Positions 55,698-64,000 of a stretch of DNA of 64,000 nucleotides are shown piece after piece. This DNA comes from Burkholderia catarinensis (GTDB taxonomy: Bacteria > Pseudomonadota > Gammaproteobacteria > Burkholderiales > Burkholderiaceae), in contig NZ_MDEQ02000010.1 of assembly GCF_001883705.2 (NCBI RefSeq), positions 1-64,000 on the forward strand, given 5' to 3'. A program made the translations under genes and the position numbers. Positions within the stretch are counted from its first letter, which is position 1. Every line of letters starts with the position of its first letter. The notes below the pieces were generated by a model. That model worked only from the letters and a program-made list of their open reading frames with translations, searched no databases and was not told the origin of the DNA.

Positions 55698-56459
55698 ATG
55701 ACTGCACCGTCCAGCCGCAAGGCCGTCCTCATCACCGGCGCGAGCCGTGGCATCGGCCGCGCGAGCGCCGTGCTCGCGGCCGAACGCGGCTGGGACGTCG
55801 GCATCAACTACGCGCGTGATGCGGCAGCGGCCGAATTCACCGCGCAGGCCGTCCGCGATGCGGGCGGCCGTGCGTGCATCGTCGCGGGCGACGTCGCGAA
55901 CGAGGCCGACGTCGTCGCGATGTTCGACACCGTCACTGCCGCATTCGGACGCCTCGACGCGCTCGTCAACAACGCAGGCATCGTCGCGCCGTCGATGCCG
56001 CTCGCCGACATGCCGGCCGACCGGCTGCGGCGGATGTTCGACACCAACGTGCTCGGCGCGTACCTGTGTGCGCGCGAAGCCGCGCGCCGGCTGTCCACCG
56101 ACCGTGGCGGCCGCGGCGGCGCGATCGTCAACGTGTCGTCGATCGCGTCCCGGCTCGGCTCGCCGAACGAATACGTCGACTACGCGGGCTCGAAAGGCGC
56201 GGTCGACTCGCTGACGATCGGTCTTGCGAAGGAACTCGGCCCGCAGGGCGTGCGCGTCAACGCGGTGCGCCCCGGCCTGATCGAGACCGAAATCCACGCG
56301 AGCGGCGGCCAGCCGGGCCGTGCGGCCCGCCTCGGCGCACAGACGCCGCTCGGCCGCGCGGGGGAAGCGCGGGAGATCGCCGAGGCGATCGTCTGGCTGC
56401 TCGGCGACGCGGCGTCTTACACGACCGGCGCCCTGCTCGACGTCGGCGGCGGCCGGTAA
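55698..56459 (+). CDS. Short-chain dehydrogenase/reductase (SDR)
   Basis: A 253-residue classical SDR. The NAD(P) motif TGASRGIG starts at T13. NNAGIV is at about 90, Ser in SSIASRLGSP, and the catalytic Tyr/Lys in YVDYAGSKGAVDS. The C-terminal motif VRPGLIETEIHASGG also fits. The substrate is unknown. It lies 22 bp after the LOG gene, so it may belong to the TetR-LOG operon. Confidence 0.91.
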   Translation: MTAPSSRKAVLITGASRGIGRASAVLAAERGWDVGINYARDAAAAEFTAQAVRDAGGRACIVAGDVANEADVVAMFDTVTAAFGRLDALVNNAGIVAPSMPLADMPADRLRRMFDTNVLGAYLCAREAARRLSTDRGGRGGAIVNVSSIASRLGSPNEYVDYAGSKGAVDSLTIGLAKELGPQGVRVNAVRPGLIETEIHASGGQPGRAARLGAQTPLGRAGEAREIAEAIVWLLGDAASYTTGALLDVGGGR

Positions 56460-56688
56460 TCCCGCACTGCGGCGCATCAAAAAATCGCGCCAGAGACGAG
56501 CGTCGTCACGGCACCACAAATCTCCACAATTCCGTGGCAAAATTCGGTAAACGTCCGTAAGAATTCCGTGATCTACTAGCGGACATTCAGACAGGTGTCA
56601 TAAACACCCGTCCTTTGCCCCCTGATGTGGCCCTTATCGGTCCTGCCCAAGTCGCCGGACCCGCTCGACTCGACCCGAGATCCTTTCC

Positions 56689-58575
56689 ATGCCCGGAACC
56701 GCAGCGCCCAGCCGGCGACGCACGTCTGTGCCCGCGCCGGCCCAGCACACCCGCTCGACCGCCGACCTCACCGCGACGCCCGACGCCGCCGGCACGCCTG
56801 TCGCGGCCTCGACCGCTGCAACCCGCACCGCTCGCGAACGCTCGCTCCTGCTCGGCTGGCGCGCGTGGTTGTTCGTCGCCGCGCTGGTCTGCGCGTATAC
56901 GCTGCCGGGCGTGCTCGGCCACGATCCGTGGAAGCAGGACGAAACCTACACGTTCGGCATCATCCAGCACATGCTCGAGACCGGCGACTTCGTCGTGCCG
57001 ACCAATGCCGGCCTGCCGTTCATGGAAAAGCCGCCGCTTTACGCGTGGGTCGCGACCGGCCTCGCATGGCTGCTGCAGCGCGTGATGCCGCTGCATGACG
57101 CGGCACGGCTCGCAAGCGCGCTGTTCGCCGCGCTCGCGTTCGGCTTCATCGCGCGCGCGGCGCGCGTCGCCAGCCGCGCGGACACCTGGTTCGACCTGCG
57201 CGTGATCGGTCCCGTCGTGCTGAGCGCGGGCACGCTCGTCGTCATCAAGCACATGCACGACATGATGACGGACGTCGCGCTGTTCGCCGGCACGGCGATG
57301 GGCTTCTGCGGGCTGCTCGAACTCGTGATGCAGCACGTCACGCGCGCGCAGCAGATGCGGCACGGGCTGCCGGTCCGGTCGTCGGGCCGCTGGGCCGCGC
57401 CGATCTTCGGTGCGGGCGTCGGCATCGCGCTGATGACGAAGGGGCTGTTCGTGCCGCTCGTGTTCGCGGCCACGCTCGTCGGCACACTGGTGCTCTACCC
57501 GGCCTGCCGCACCCGCTCGTTCGCGCGCTCGCTCGGCGTCGCCGCGCTCGTGTTCGCGCCGTTCGCGTTGATCTGGCCGACCGCGCTGTTCCTGCGCTCC
57601 GAGACGCTGTTCATGACGTGGTTCTGGAATAACAACGTCGGCCGCTTCTTCGGTTTCTCCGTCCCCGAACTGGGTGCGGAAAACGACAAGCCCTTCTTCA
57701 TCCTCCGCGCGTTCCTGCTCGTCGGCTTCCCGGTCGCGCCGCTTGCGATCGTCGCGCTCGCGCGCGGTGCATGGCGCGACTGGCGCACGCCGCGCATCGC
57801 GCTGCCCGTGCTGTTCGCCGGCGTCGGGCTCGTGGTGCTGCAAGTGTCCGCGACGTCGCGCCAGCTCTACATCCTGCCGTTCTTCGCGCCGCTCGCGCTG
57901 GTCGCCGCGCAGGCGATCGAACGCCTGCCGCGCCAACTGCATCTCGCGTGGGATTACCTGAGCCGTATCCTGTTCGGCACGGCCGCCGCGCTCGCATGGG
58001 CGATCTGGGCGGTGATGGCCAACCCGGCCACATCGCGCGCGGATCTCGCGCTACTCGGCCGCTGGCTGCCGCTCGACTGGACGATGCCGATCCGGCCCGC
58101 GCTCGTGATCGGTGCGCTCGCGCTGACGGCCGGCTGGCTGGCGCTGCTGCCGAAGCTGCGCACGACGGGCCTCTGGCGCGGCGCGCTGTCGTGGGGCGCA
58201 GGCGCACTCGTCGCCTGGGGGCTCATCTATACGCTGCTGCTGCCGTGGCTCGACATCGCGAAGAGCTACCGCTCGGTGTTCGACGACCTGAACGCGCATC
58301 TCGCGCTCGAATGGAACGACGGCGACTGCATGGCGAGCCTGCACGGGCTCGGCGAATCGGAAGCGCCGATGCTGTACTACTTCTCCGGCATCCAGCACAC
58401 GCCGATCAACGACGCGAAGACGACGCGCTGCACGTGGATGATCGTCCAGGGCGTGCGGGCCGTCGATCCGGCGCCCGGCAGCGAATGGAAACTGTTCTGG
58501 ACGGGCGCGCGCCCGGGCGACAACGAAGAACTGCTGCGCGTCTACGTGCGCACGCCCGAACAGCATCTGCAGTGA
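56689..58575 (+). CDS. Glycosyltransferase family 39/83 membrane protein (ArnT-like)
   Basis: A 628-residue protein with about 11-13 membrane segments. The first 55 residues are Ala/Thr/Arg-rich and low complexity. The first loop contains the acidic motif DPWKQDETYTFG, followed by FMEKPPLYAW, as in ArnT (L-Ara4N transferase) and other GT-C glycosyltransferases using polyprenyl-phosphate donors. The donor and acceptor are unknown; a lipid A- or protein-modifying enzyme is plausible. Upstream genes are lipid- and envelope-related. Confidence 0.84.
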   Translation: MPGTAAPSRRRTSVPAPAQHTRSTADLTATPDAAGTPVAASTAATRTARERSLLLGWRAWLFVAALVCAYTLPGVLGHDPWKQDETYTFGIIQHMLETGDFVVPTNAGLPFMEKPPLYAWVATGLAWLLQRVMPLHDAARLASALFAALAFGFIARAARVASRADTWFDLRVIGPVVLSAGTLVVIKHMHDMMTDVALFAGTAMGFCGLLELVMQHVTRAQQMRHGLPVRSSGRWAAPIFGAGVGIALMTKGLFVPLVFAATLVGTLVLYPACRTRSFARSLGVAALVFAPFALIWPTALFLRSETLFMTWFWNNNVGRFFGFSVPELGAENDKPFFILRAFLLVGFPVAPLAIVALARGAWRDWRTPRIALPVLFAGVGLVVLQVSATSRQLYILPFFAPLALVAAQAIERLPRQLHLAWDYLSRILFGTAAALAWAIWAVMANPATSRADLALLGRWLPLDWTMPIRPALVIGALALTAGWLALLPKLRTTGLWRGALSWGAGALVAWGLIYTLLLPWLDIAKSYRSVFDDLNAHLALEWNDGDCMASLHGLGESEAPMLYYFSGIQHTPINDAKTTRCTWMIVQGVRAVDPAPGSEWKLFWTGARPGDNEELLRVYVRTPEQHLQ

Positions 58576-58576
58576 T

Positions 58577-58603
58577 GCAGGACGGCGCGCCGCGCCGTCC
58601 TGC
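58577..58603 (+). terminator. GC-rich hairpin after the GT39 gene
   Basis: Perfect 11-bp stem GCAGGACGGCG / CGCCGTCCTGC right after the stop codon, followed by CTGTCTTC. It lacks a strong T run but is likely a terminator. Confidence 0.6.
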
Positions 58604-58758
58604 CTGTCTTCATGTCCGGCGAAGGTTGAGAACCGCCGCCTGAGCGGTGCGCAAGCTCCACGGGATGCGCGCCGCCGGCCGGTTTCCCCCGCCGCCGCGG
58701 CACCCGCGCGAATCCGCGGGCTCGCCCCCTCCCCCGCGTCACGCCACTGCCCGGATCG

Positions 58759-59376
58759 TCAGAACGATGAACCGGGCTCGCGAAGAAACCCGGCCTCCTC
58801 ATCGGTCGATGCACGGCCGAGAATCGCGTTCCGGTGCGGGAAGCGGCCGAAGCGTTCGACAATGGCCGCGTGCAGCAGCGCAAAGCGGTGATAGCTCTCG
58901 CACCCTGCCTCGTCGTGAATGCCCGCGCACAGGCGCACGGCCTCGCGCTGGCTTTCGACCGACTCGTCGTGCTCGAACGGCAGATACGCGAACGCGCGGT
59001 GATGCCCGCTCGGCAACTGCGCGTCCCAGCCGGCCGCGACGACGCGGCGCGCGAGCACAAGCGCCTTCGGATCGGCGGCAAACGCGCGCGGCGTACCGCG
59101 ATGGATGTTGCGCGAGAACTGGTCGAGCACGACGATCAACGCAAGCGCGCCCGACGGAGAACCGACCCAGTGATCGCATGCGCCGTCGCACGCGGCGTCG
59201 AGCAATGCGCCGTAACGCGTGCGCAGCACGTCGTCGAACGCCGCGCCGCCGTTGAACCAGATCTTGCGCGCCTGCCCGAACTCCGCCGAGCCCGGCTCGC
59301 CGAACCAGAAATCCAGAATCTCCCGCGCGTGCGGATCCAGTGCCGCCGCGCCTGGCACCCCGGTGTCGATCGTCAT
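58759..59376 (-). CDS. DUF924 family protein
   Basis: A 205-residue soluble protein of the DUF924 family. Conserved segments are EILDFWFGEPGSAEFGQARK, LALIVVLDQFSRNIHRGT and RAFAYLPFEHDESVESQRE. The fold is a helical TPR-like repeat; the function is unknown to me. ATG 59376 overlaps the AlaX stop (ATGA), so the two genes are translationally coupled. The C terminus retains the family HRNAILGRAST motif. Confidence 0.88.
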   Translation of the reverse strand: MTIDTGVPGAAALDPHAREILDFWFGEPGSAEFGQARKIWFNGGAAFDDVLRTRYGALLDAACDGACDHWVGSPSGALALIVVLDQFSRNIHRGTPRAFAADPKALVLARRVVAAGWDAQLPSGHHRAFAYLPFEHDESVESQREAVRLCAGIHDEAGCESYHRFALLHAAIVERFGRFPHRNAILGRASTDEEAGFLREPGSSF

Positions 59377-60104
59377 GCAAACTCCAGTACGAGGCGCCGT
59401 GTGCGCGCGCTCTTCTTTTCCAGTTTCGCCACCCGCAGCCCGCCGATTTCGGACGTGTTGCGCACATGCGTGCCGCCGCACGGCTGCAGGTCGACCTGTT
59501 CGATGCGCAGCAGCCGCACGCGGCCGAGGCCCATCGGCGGCTTCACGCTCATCGTGCGCACGAGTTCGGGCCGCTCGGCCATCTCGTCGTCGGTGATCCA
59601 TTCGGTCGTGACCGGATGCGCGCCGACAACCAGGCCGGCGAGGCGCCGCTCGACGTCGTCGCGGTCGATCGCTTCGGACGTCGCGAAATCGAGCCGCACG
59701 TAGTCGGCCGTCACGCTGCAGCCGTCGACCGCATACGGCAGCACCGCGCACATCAGGTGCGCGGCCGTATGCAGGCGCATGTGCCGGTAGCGGCGCAGCC
59801 AGTCGATCTTCGCGACCACGCGCGTGCCGGGCGCGAGCGTCGCGACGCGCGCCTCCTGCCCCGGTGCGGGCACATGCACGGCGTCGTCGGGCGTCGCGCC
59901 GTCGAACTTGGCCTTGCGCGTATCGGCGATCGCGATCGTGCTGCCGTCGGGCAGCGTCAGCGTGCCGGTGTCGCCGGCCTGGCCGCCGCCGAGCGGATAG
60001 AACACGGTGCGGTCGAGCCGGATGCCGTCGTCGCCGACGGCCTGCACGACCGCATCGCATTGCGTGAGGTACGCGTCTTCGCGAAACAGCGCTTGTGTCG
60101 TCAT
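59373..60104 (-). CDS. alaX: Alanyl-tRNA editing protein AlaX
   Basis: A 243-residue trans-editing hydrolase that removes Ser or Gly from mischarged tRNA-Ala. It resembles the C-terminal editing domain of AlaRS. The zinc ligands are present: H112 and H116 (HTAAH), C209 and H213 (CGGTH). FYPLGGGQAGDTG is also conserved. Length matches the AlaX-M class. It is 105 bp after the truncated hemoglobin gene. Confidence 0.92.
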   Translation of the reverse strand: MTTQALFREDAYLTQCDAVVQAVGDDGIRLDRTVFYPLGGGQAGDTGTLTLPDGSTIAIADTRKAKFDGATPDDAVHVPAPGQEARVATLAPGTRVVAKIDWLRRYRHMRLHTAAHLMCAVLPYAVDGCSVTADYVRLDFATSEAIDRDDVERRLAGLVVGAHPVTTEWITDDEMAERPELVRTMSVKPPMGLGRVRLLRIEQVDLQPCGGTHVRNTSEIGGLRVAKLEKKSARTRRLVLEFA

Positions 60105-60209
60105 CGGGCAAGCCTCGTAATCGATGGGGGAAACGGCCAGTGTCGCGCCGCGCGGCGCGCGCGCCCAGACGCAGATCGTCCCGTTCGCGGGCAGCGGCGT
60201 ACCGGTCGG

Positions 60210-60620
60210 TCAACCGGGCCGGTTACGCATCCAGTCGGCCGTATCGTAGAACGAATGCATGAGCCGCTCGCGCAGCGGCTCGGGCAGCCCGATGTCGTCC
60301 ATCGCCCACGCCATGCAGCGCAGCCACTGGTCGCGCTCGACCGACGCGATCGGGAACGGCAGGTGCCGCGCGCGCAGCCGCGGATGGCCGAACCGGTCGA
60401 TGTAGTGGTCGGGGCCGCCGAGCCAGCCGCACAGGAACCAGAACAGCTTGTCGCGCGAACCGTCCAGCAACGCCGGGTGCAGCGCGCGAATCTGCGCGAA
60501 CTCCGGCTCGAGGTCCATCAGGTCGTAGAAGCGGTCCACCATTTCGCGCACGCGGGCTTCGCCGCCCACGAGCTCGAACGCCGTCGGCTGCGACGGCGCA
60601 TCGTCATTCACATCGGTCAT
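60210..60620 (-). CDS. Group II truncated hemoglobin
   Basis: A 136-residue heme protein. The proximal His (F8) is H86 in RLRARHLPFP and Trp G8 is W99 in RDQWLRCMAW, both diagnostic of group II truncated hemoglobins (YjbI/trHbO). It may bind O2 or NO. ATG 60620 is chosen; a longer frame gives an Arg-rich, non-conserved N terminus. Confidence 0.91.
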   Translation of the reverse strand: MTDVNDDAPSQPTAFELVGGEARVREMVDRFYDLMDLEPEFAQIRALHPALLDGSRDKLFWFLCGWLGGPDHYIDRFGHPRLRARHLPFPIASVERDQWLRCMAWAMDDIGLPEPLRERLMHSFYDTADWMRNRPG

Positions 60621-60663
60621 ACGGATAGTCGGAAAACAGGATCTTCGGGGCCGCCGGCGACGC

Positions 60664-63225
60664 TCATGCGTCGCGCAGCGACTGCAGCGCGGGGCGCCGC
60701 AACACATTATGCAGGCTCAGCCAGCCGGCCGCACCGGCGCACACGATGCCGGCCGCGATGCCGGCCGGCACGAGCCACGGATCGACGGCGAGCTGGAAAT
60801 CGAACACGCGCGACGCGAGCACCCAGCCGACCGCGATCGCGCCCGCCGACGCCAGCGCGCCGGCCAGCGCGCCGACCACGACGAATTCCGCGCGCTGCAC
60901 CGCGTTGACCTGCGCGCGCGACGCGCCGAGCGCGCGCAGCAGCGCGGCCTCGCGCACCCGCTCGTCGCGCGAGCCGGCGAGCGCCGTGTACAGCACGAGC
61001 ACGCCGGCCGCGAGCGTGAACACGAACAGGAACTGCACCGCGCCGACCACCTGCAGCATCATCCGCTGCAACTGCGCGAGGATCGGCGCGACGTCGATCG
61101 CGGTCAGGTTCGGGTAGCGCGCGATCAGCGGATCGAGCAGTGCGGCGTCCGATGCCGGCAAATGGAAGCTCGTCAGGTAGACGGCCGGGAAATCCTTCAG
61201 CACCGGCGGCGGCATCAGCACGAAGAAGTTGACGCGGAACGAGCCCCAGTCGAGCTTGCGCACGCTCGTGATCGGCGCGTCGACCGTCAGCCCCGTCACG
61301 TCGAAGCGCAGCGTGTCGCCCGGCTTCACGTTCAGCGTCTTCGCGAGGCCGGCCTCGATCGAGATCTGCGGCGTGGCCGCGGTGCCGAACCAGTCGCCTT
61401 CGACGATCCGGTTGTCGGACGGCAGCTCGGTCGTATAAGACAGGTTGAACTCGCGGTCGACGAGCCGGCGCGCCTCGTCGGACGGGTAGGCATCCGGATT
61501 CACCGGCTTGCCGTTGATCGCGACGAGCCGGCCGCGCACCATCGGCTCGGGCGCCGCATCGCGCACGCCGTGCGCGGCCAGATAGGCCGCGACGTCGTCG
61601 CGCTGGTCGGGCTGGATGTCGATCAGGAACTGGTTCGGCGCATCGGGCGGCGTCGACTGCTGCCAGCCCGCGACGAGGTCGTTGCGCGTGATCGCGATCA
61701 GCAGCAGGCACATCAGGCCGAGCGCGAGCGCTGTAATCTGCAGCGCGCTCGCCGTGCCGCGCCGGTGCAGCGACGCGAGCGCGTAGCGCCAGCCGACGCC
61801 CGCGGCCACGCGTGCGTTGCGCACCGCGCGTGCCGCCGCAAACAACACGAGCCGCGCGATCAGCGCGAAACCGACCAGCGCACCGGCGAAGCCACCCGCG
61901 ACGATCAGGCCGAGTTTCAGGTTGCCGGCGGCCACGATCAGCAGCCCCGCGAACAGCACGACGCCGACCGCATACGCGGCCCACGCGGTGCGCGACGCAT
62001 CGCCCCACTCGCGCCGCAGCACCCGCACCGGCGGCACGCGCGTGAGCGGCACGAGCGGCGGCAGCGCGAAGCCGAGCAGCAACACGAGTGCGGCGCCCAC
62101 GCCGATCAGCGCCGGCCATAGCGTGGGCGGCGGCAGCACGACGTCGATCAGGCCGCCGAGCGCGGCCAGCAACGCCCAGTGGCCGCCATAGCCGAGCACC
62201 GCGCCCACGGCGCCGGACACGATCCCGAGGCCGGCGAATTCGAGCGCGAACAGCGCGCCGAGCGTGCGGCGGCTCACGCCGAGGCAGCGCATCGTCGCGC
62301 AGCCGTCGAGATGGCGCCGCATGTAGCGCTGCGCGGCCATCGCGATCGCGACCGCCGCGAGCAGCGCGGTCAGCAGCGCGACGAGCGTCAGGAAATGGCG
62401 CGCGCGATCCAGCGTCTGCCGCACCTGCGGCTGGCCTTCCTGCAACGACTCGAGCCCGACGCCGCGCAGTTTGCCGCCGTCGACGCGCTCGTGCGCAAAG
62501 GCTTCGAAGCGCTCGACGGCCTGCTGGTCGCCGGCGACCAGCAGCCGGTACGTCACCCGGCTGCCGTAGCCCGTGAGCCCCGTCGCGGCGAGTTCGTCCG
62601 CGCGCATCATCAGCCGTGGCGAAAAATTGACGAACGAAAAACCGCGATCGAGTTCGCGGGAGATCGACGCGGCAACCGTGAACGTGCGCAGCCCGACACG
62701 CACCGTATCGCCCGCCTTCAGGTGCAGCGCGTCGAGCAGCGCGGGATCGGCCCACACGGTGCCGGGCGCGGGAATGGCGGCCGCCTTCTGCGCGGCGGCG
62801 GCGCCCGCCGGCAGGATCTCGACCGCGCCGCGCAGCGGATACCCGGGCGACACGGCCTTCACGGCCGCGAGGCGCGAAGGCGCCGCGTCGGCCGCCTGCC
62901 CGGACGCGGCGGACGCGATCATGCTCGGGAAAATGGCGGTCGTCGCGGTACGCAGGCCGAGCGCGCGGGCCTGCCGGTCGAACGACGGATCGACAGGGTG
63001 ATCCGCGCGCACGACGAAATCGGCGCCGAGCATCTGGCGCGCGTCGCGCTCGAGCCCCTGGCGCAGCCGGTCGGCGAGAAAGCCGACACTCGTCAGCGCC
63101 GCGACCGCGAGCACCAGCGCGAGGACGAGCAGCGTCAACTCGCCCGCGCGCCAGTCGCGCGCGGTCATCCTTGCGGCCTGGCGGATCAGGTCGCGCAGGC
63201 CGAAGCGGCCGGCATGCGCGGGCAT
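60664..63225 (-). CDS. FtsX-like ABC transporter permease (MacB/YbbP type)
   Basis: An 853-residue protein with two FtsX-type permease units and about ten membrane segments. The N-terminal segment TLLVLALVLAVAALTSVGFL is followed by a large periplasmic domain; the second unit repeats this (about 455-850). It resembles YbbP. ATG 63225 is chosen because the family N terminus matches. No ATPase gene such as ybbA adjoins it on this side; the gene upstream is DUF4126. Confidence 0.88.
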   Translation of the reverse strand: MPAHAGRFGLRDLIRQAARMTARDWRAGELTLLVLALVLAVAALTSVGFLADRLRQGLERDARQMLGADFVVRADHPVDPSFDRQARALGLRTATTAIFPSMIASAASGQAADAAPSRLAAVKAVSPGYPLRGAVEILPAGAAAAQKAAAIPAPGTVWADPALLDALHLKAGDTVRVGLRTFTVAASISRELDRGFSFVNFSPRLMMRADELAATGLTGYGSRVTYRLLVAGDQQAVERFEAFAHERVDGGKLRGVGLESLQEGQPQVRQTLDRARHFLTLVALLTALLAAVAIAMAAQRYMRRHLDGCATMRCLGVSRRTLGALFALEFAGLGIVSGAVGAVLGYGGHWALLAALGGLIDVVLPPPTLWPALIGVGAALVLLLGFALPPLVPLTRVPPVRVLRREWGDASRTAWAAYAVGVVLFAGLLIVAAGNLKLGLIVAGGFAGALVGFALIARLVLFAAARAVRNARVAAGVGWRYALASLHRRGTASALQITALALGLMCLLLIAITRNDLVAGWQQSTPPDAPNQFLIDIQPDQRDDVAAYLAAHGVRDAAPEPMVRGRLVAINGKPVNPDAYPSDEARRLVDREFNLSYTTELPSDNRIVEGDWFGTAATPQISIEAGLAKTLNVKPGDTLRFDVTGLTVDAPITSVRKLDWGSFRVNFFVLMPPPVLKDFPAVYLTSFHLPASDAALLDPLIARYPNLTAIDVAPILAQLQRMMLQVVGAVQFLFVFTLAAGVLVLYTALAGSRDERVREAALLRALGASRAQVNAVQRAEFVVVGALAGALASAGAIAVGWVLASRVFDFQLAVDPWLVPAGIAAGIVCAGAAGWLSLHNVLRRPALQSLRDA

Positions 63226-63275
63226 GTCATGGCCGGGTTGCCCGGCCGGCGGCTGCGCCGCGTGTTGCGGCCCCT

Positions 63276-63893
63276 TCAATCGTGCTTCCCCCCGATCGAG
63301 TTGAGCCGCGACACCATGTGGTTCGCCATCCCGCGAAACCCGCCCGACACGCCGCGCCACAGGCGCGGGAGCGCCCATGCCGAAGCCGCGATGAAGGCGG
63401 CGAGCAGCACGAGGAACGCAAGCGGAACGAAGAACGCGAGCACGAGCCCGCCGACCACGAGGCCATCCTCGGTCGACGACGCGACCCAGTTCGAAATCGG
63501 TTCGGGAGACAGGTTGATCAGCGCGCGCGTGCCGGCCTTTGCCACGTGCGCGGCGCCGGCAAGCGAGCCGCCGGCGAGCCCCGCGACCGCCAGCATGGTC
63601 GGATCGGCATGGCCGAGCGCGCCGGCGGCGAGCACGGCGCCGGCCGGGATGCGGATGAAGGTATGCACGGCATCCCACAGCGAGTCGAACGCGGGGATCT
63701 TGTCGGCAAGGAATTCGGTGACGGCGAGCACGGCGGCGGCGCCGATGACCCACGGCGACATCAGGACGGCAAGCGTGTCGGGCAGATGGAGCCAGCCGAA
63801 CCGCGCCAGCACGCCGGCGATCAGTACCGTCAGGTACAGGCGCAGCCCGCTCGCCCACGCGAGCCCCGCGCCGAGCGAAATGGCTTCGATCAT
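63276..63893 (-). CDS. DUF4126 domain membrane protein
   Basis: A 205-residue hydrophobic protein with about five membrane segments. The N-terminal pattern GAGLAWASGLRLYLTVLIAG and then VTEFLADKIPAFDSLWDAVH are typical of DUF4126. Its function is unknown to me. It lies 50 bp before the FtsX-like gene in the same direction, so the two may be cotranscribed. Beyond 63894 up to the window edge I see no gene. Confidence 0.87.
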   Translation of the reverse strand: MIEAISLGAGLAWASGLRLYLTVLIAGVLARFGWLHLPDTLAVLMSPWVIGAAAVLAVTEFLADKIPAFDSLWDAVHTFIRIPAGAVLAAGALGHADPTMLAVAGLAGGSLAGAAHVAKAGTRALINLSPEPISNWVASSTEDGLVVGGLVLAFFVPLAFLVLLAAFIAASAWALPRLWRGVSGGFRGMANHMVSRLNSIGGKHD

Positions 63894-64000
63894 GGCCCTC
63901 TCCTTGCACTTTCCGTGCGCTTTGCCGATTGATCGGATCGGGTCGGACAGATCGGCCGCGCGGCGCGTGGCAACCGGCGCCGCGTGCCGCGAGAGGCACA

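Overview
The window looks like a chromosome-1 segment of a high-GC betaproteobacterium of the genus Burkholderia, probably the B. cepacia complex. The evidence is the 16S rRNA 5' end, the nuoA-N gene order, the ilvI-ilvH-ilvC-psd-pssA-leuA order, and several families typical of Burkholderiales (DUF2863, DUF1178, DUF2818, DUF3106, DUF3619). This is inference from recognised families; no database search was possible. I see no prophage, insertion sequence, plasmid gene or CRISPR array. The window is mostly conserved core genome.

Layout. 1-700: the 5' end of an rRNA operon reading leftward, with its leader, boxA and a sigma70-type promoter. 980-4787: DUF2863 protein, LuxR-type regulator, CbiM-like membrane protein and an exported protein with a lysine-rich tail, all rightward. 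4871-7046: M14 carboxypeptidase and yaaA, leftward. 7104-11412: PIN protein, aminotransferase, two glutathione S-transferases and an enoyl-CoA hydratase-like enzyme. 11460-14781: a leftward acyl-CoA cassette of two MaoC hydratases and two acyl-CoA dehydrogenases. 15032-31414: DUF1178 and NUDIX genes, DUF2818, then the 14-gene NADH dehydrogenase (complex I) operon, transcribed leftward from nuoA. 31568-36989: tRNA-Leu(GAG), secG, tpiA, a quinone oxidoreductase, pnp and rpsO. 37097-41647: an ABC-type binding protein, a lipoprotein, and a carbonic anhydrase next to a SulP transporter. 41719-48729: branched-chain amino acid and phospholipid genes (ilvI-ilvH-ilvC, psd-pssA, leuL-leuA), leftward. 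49082-51373: a sigma factor followed by DUF3619, DUF3106 and RDD genes. 51598-58575: envelope and lipid genes (metallophosphoesterase, glycosyltransferase, dgkA, TetR, LOG, SDR, GT39). 58759-63893: DUF924, AlaX, truncated hemoglobin, FtsX-like permease and DUF4126, leftward.

Two non-coding signals stand out. First, tandem arrays of a 49-bp unit (three copies at 6039-6185, four at 14796-14991) each abut the Shine-Dalgarno sequence of an unrelated gene. Each unit folds into a long hairpin. The arms differ between loci yet stay paired, and most remaining mismatches are G.U only on the gene strand, so the repeat looks like a structured 5'-UTR RNA element. Second, a 26-codon leucine-rich leader peptide (leuL, 43366-43446) precedes leuA. 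It has eight Leu codons, including three CTA, and its promoter is placed so that the start codon falls at about +1 or +2. This suggests a leaderless attenuation peptide. Smaller points are a 10-C tract in the DUF2863 start region, a 19-bp perfect palindrome upstream of the carbonic anhydrase gene, and the four-gene sigma-factor operon.
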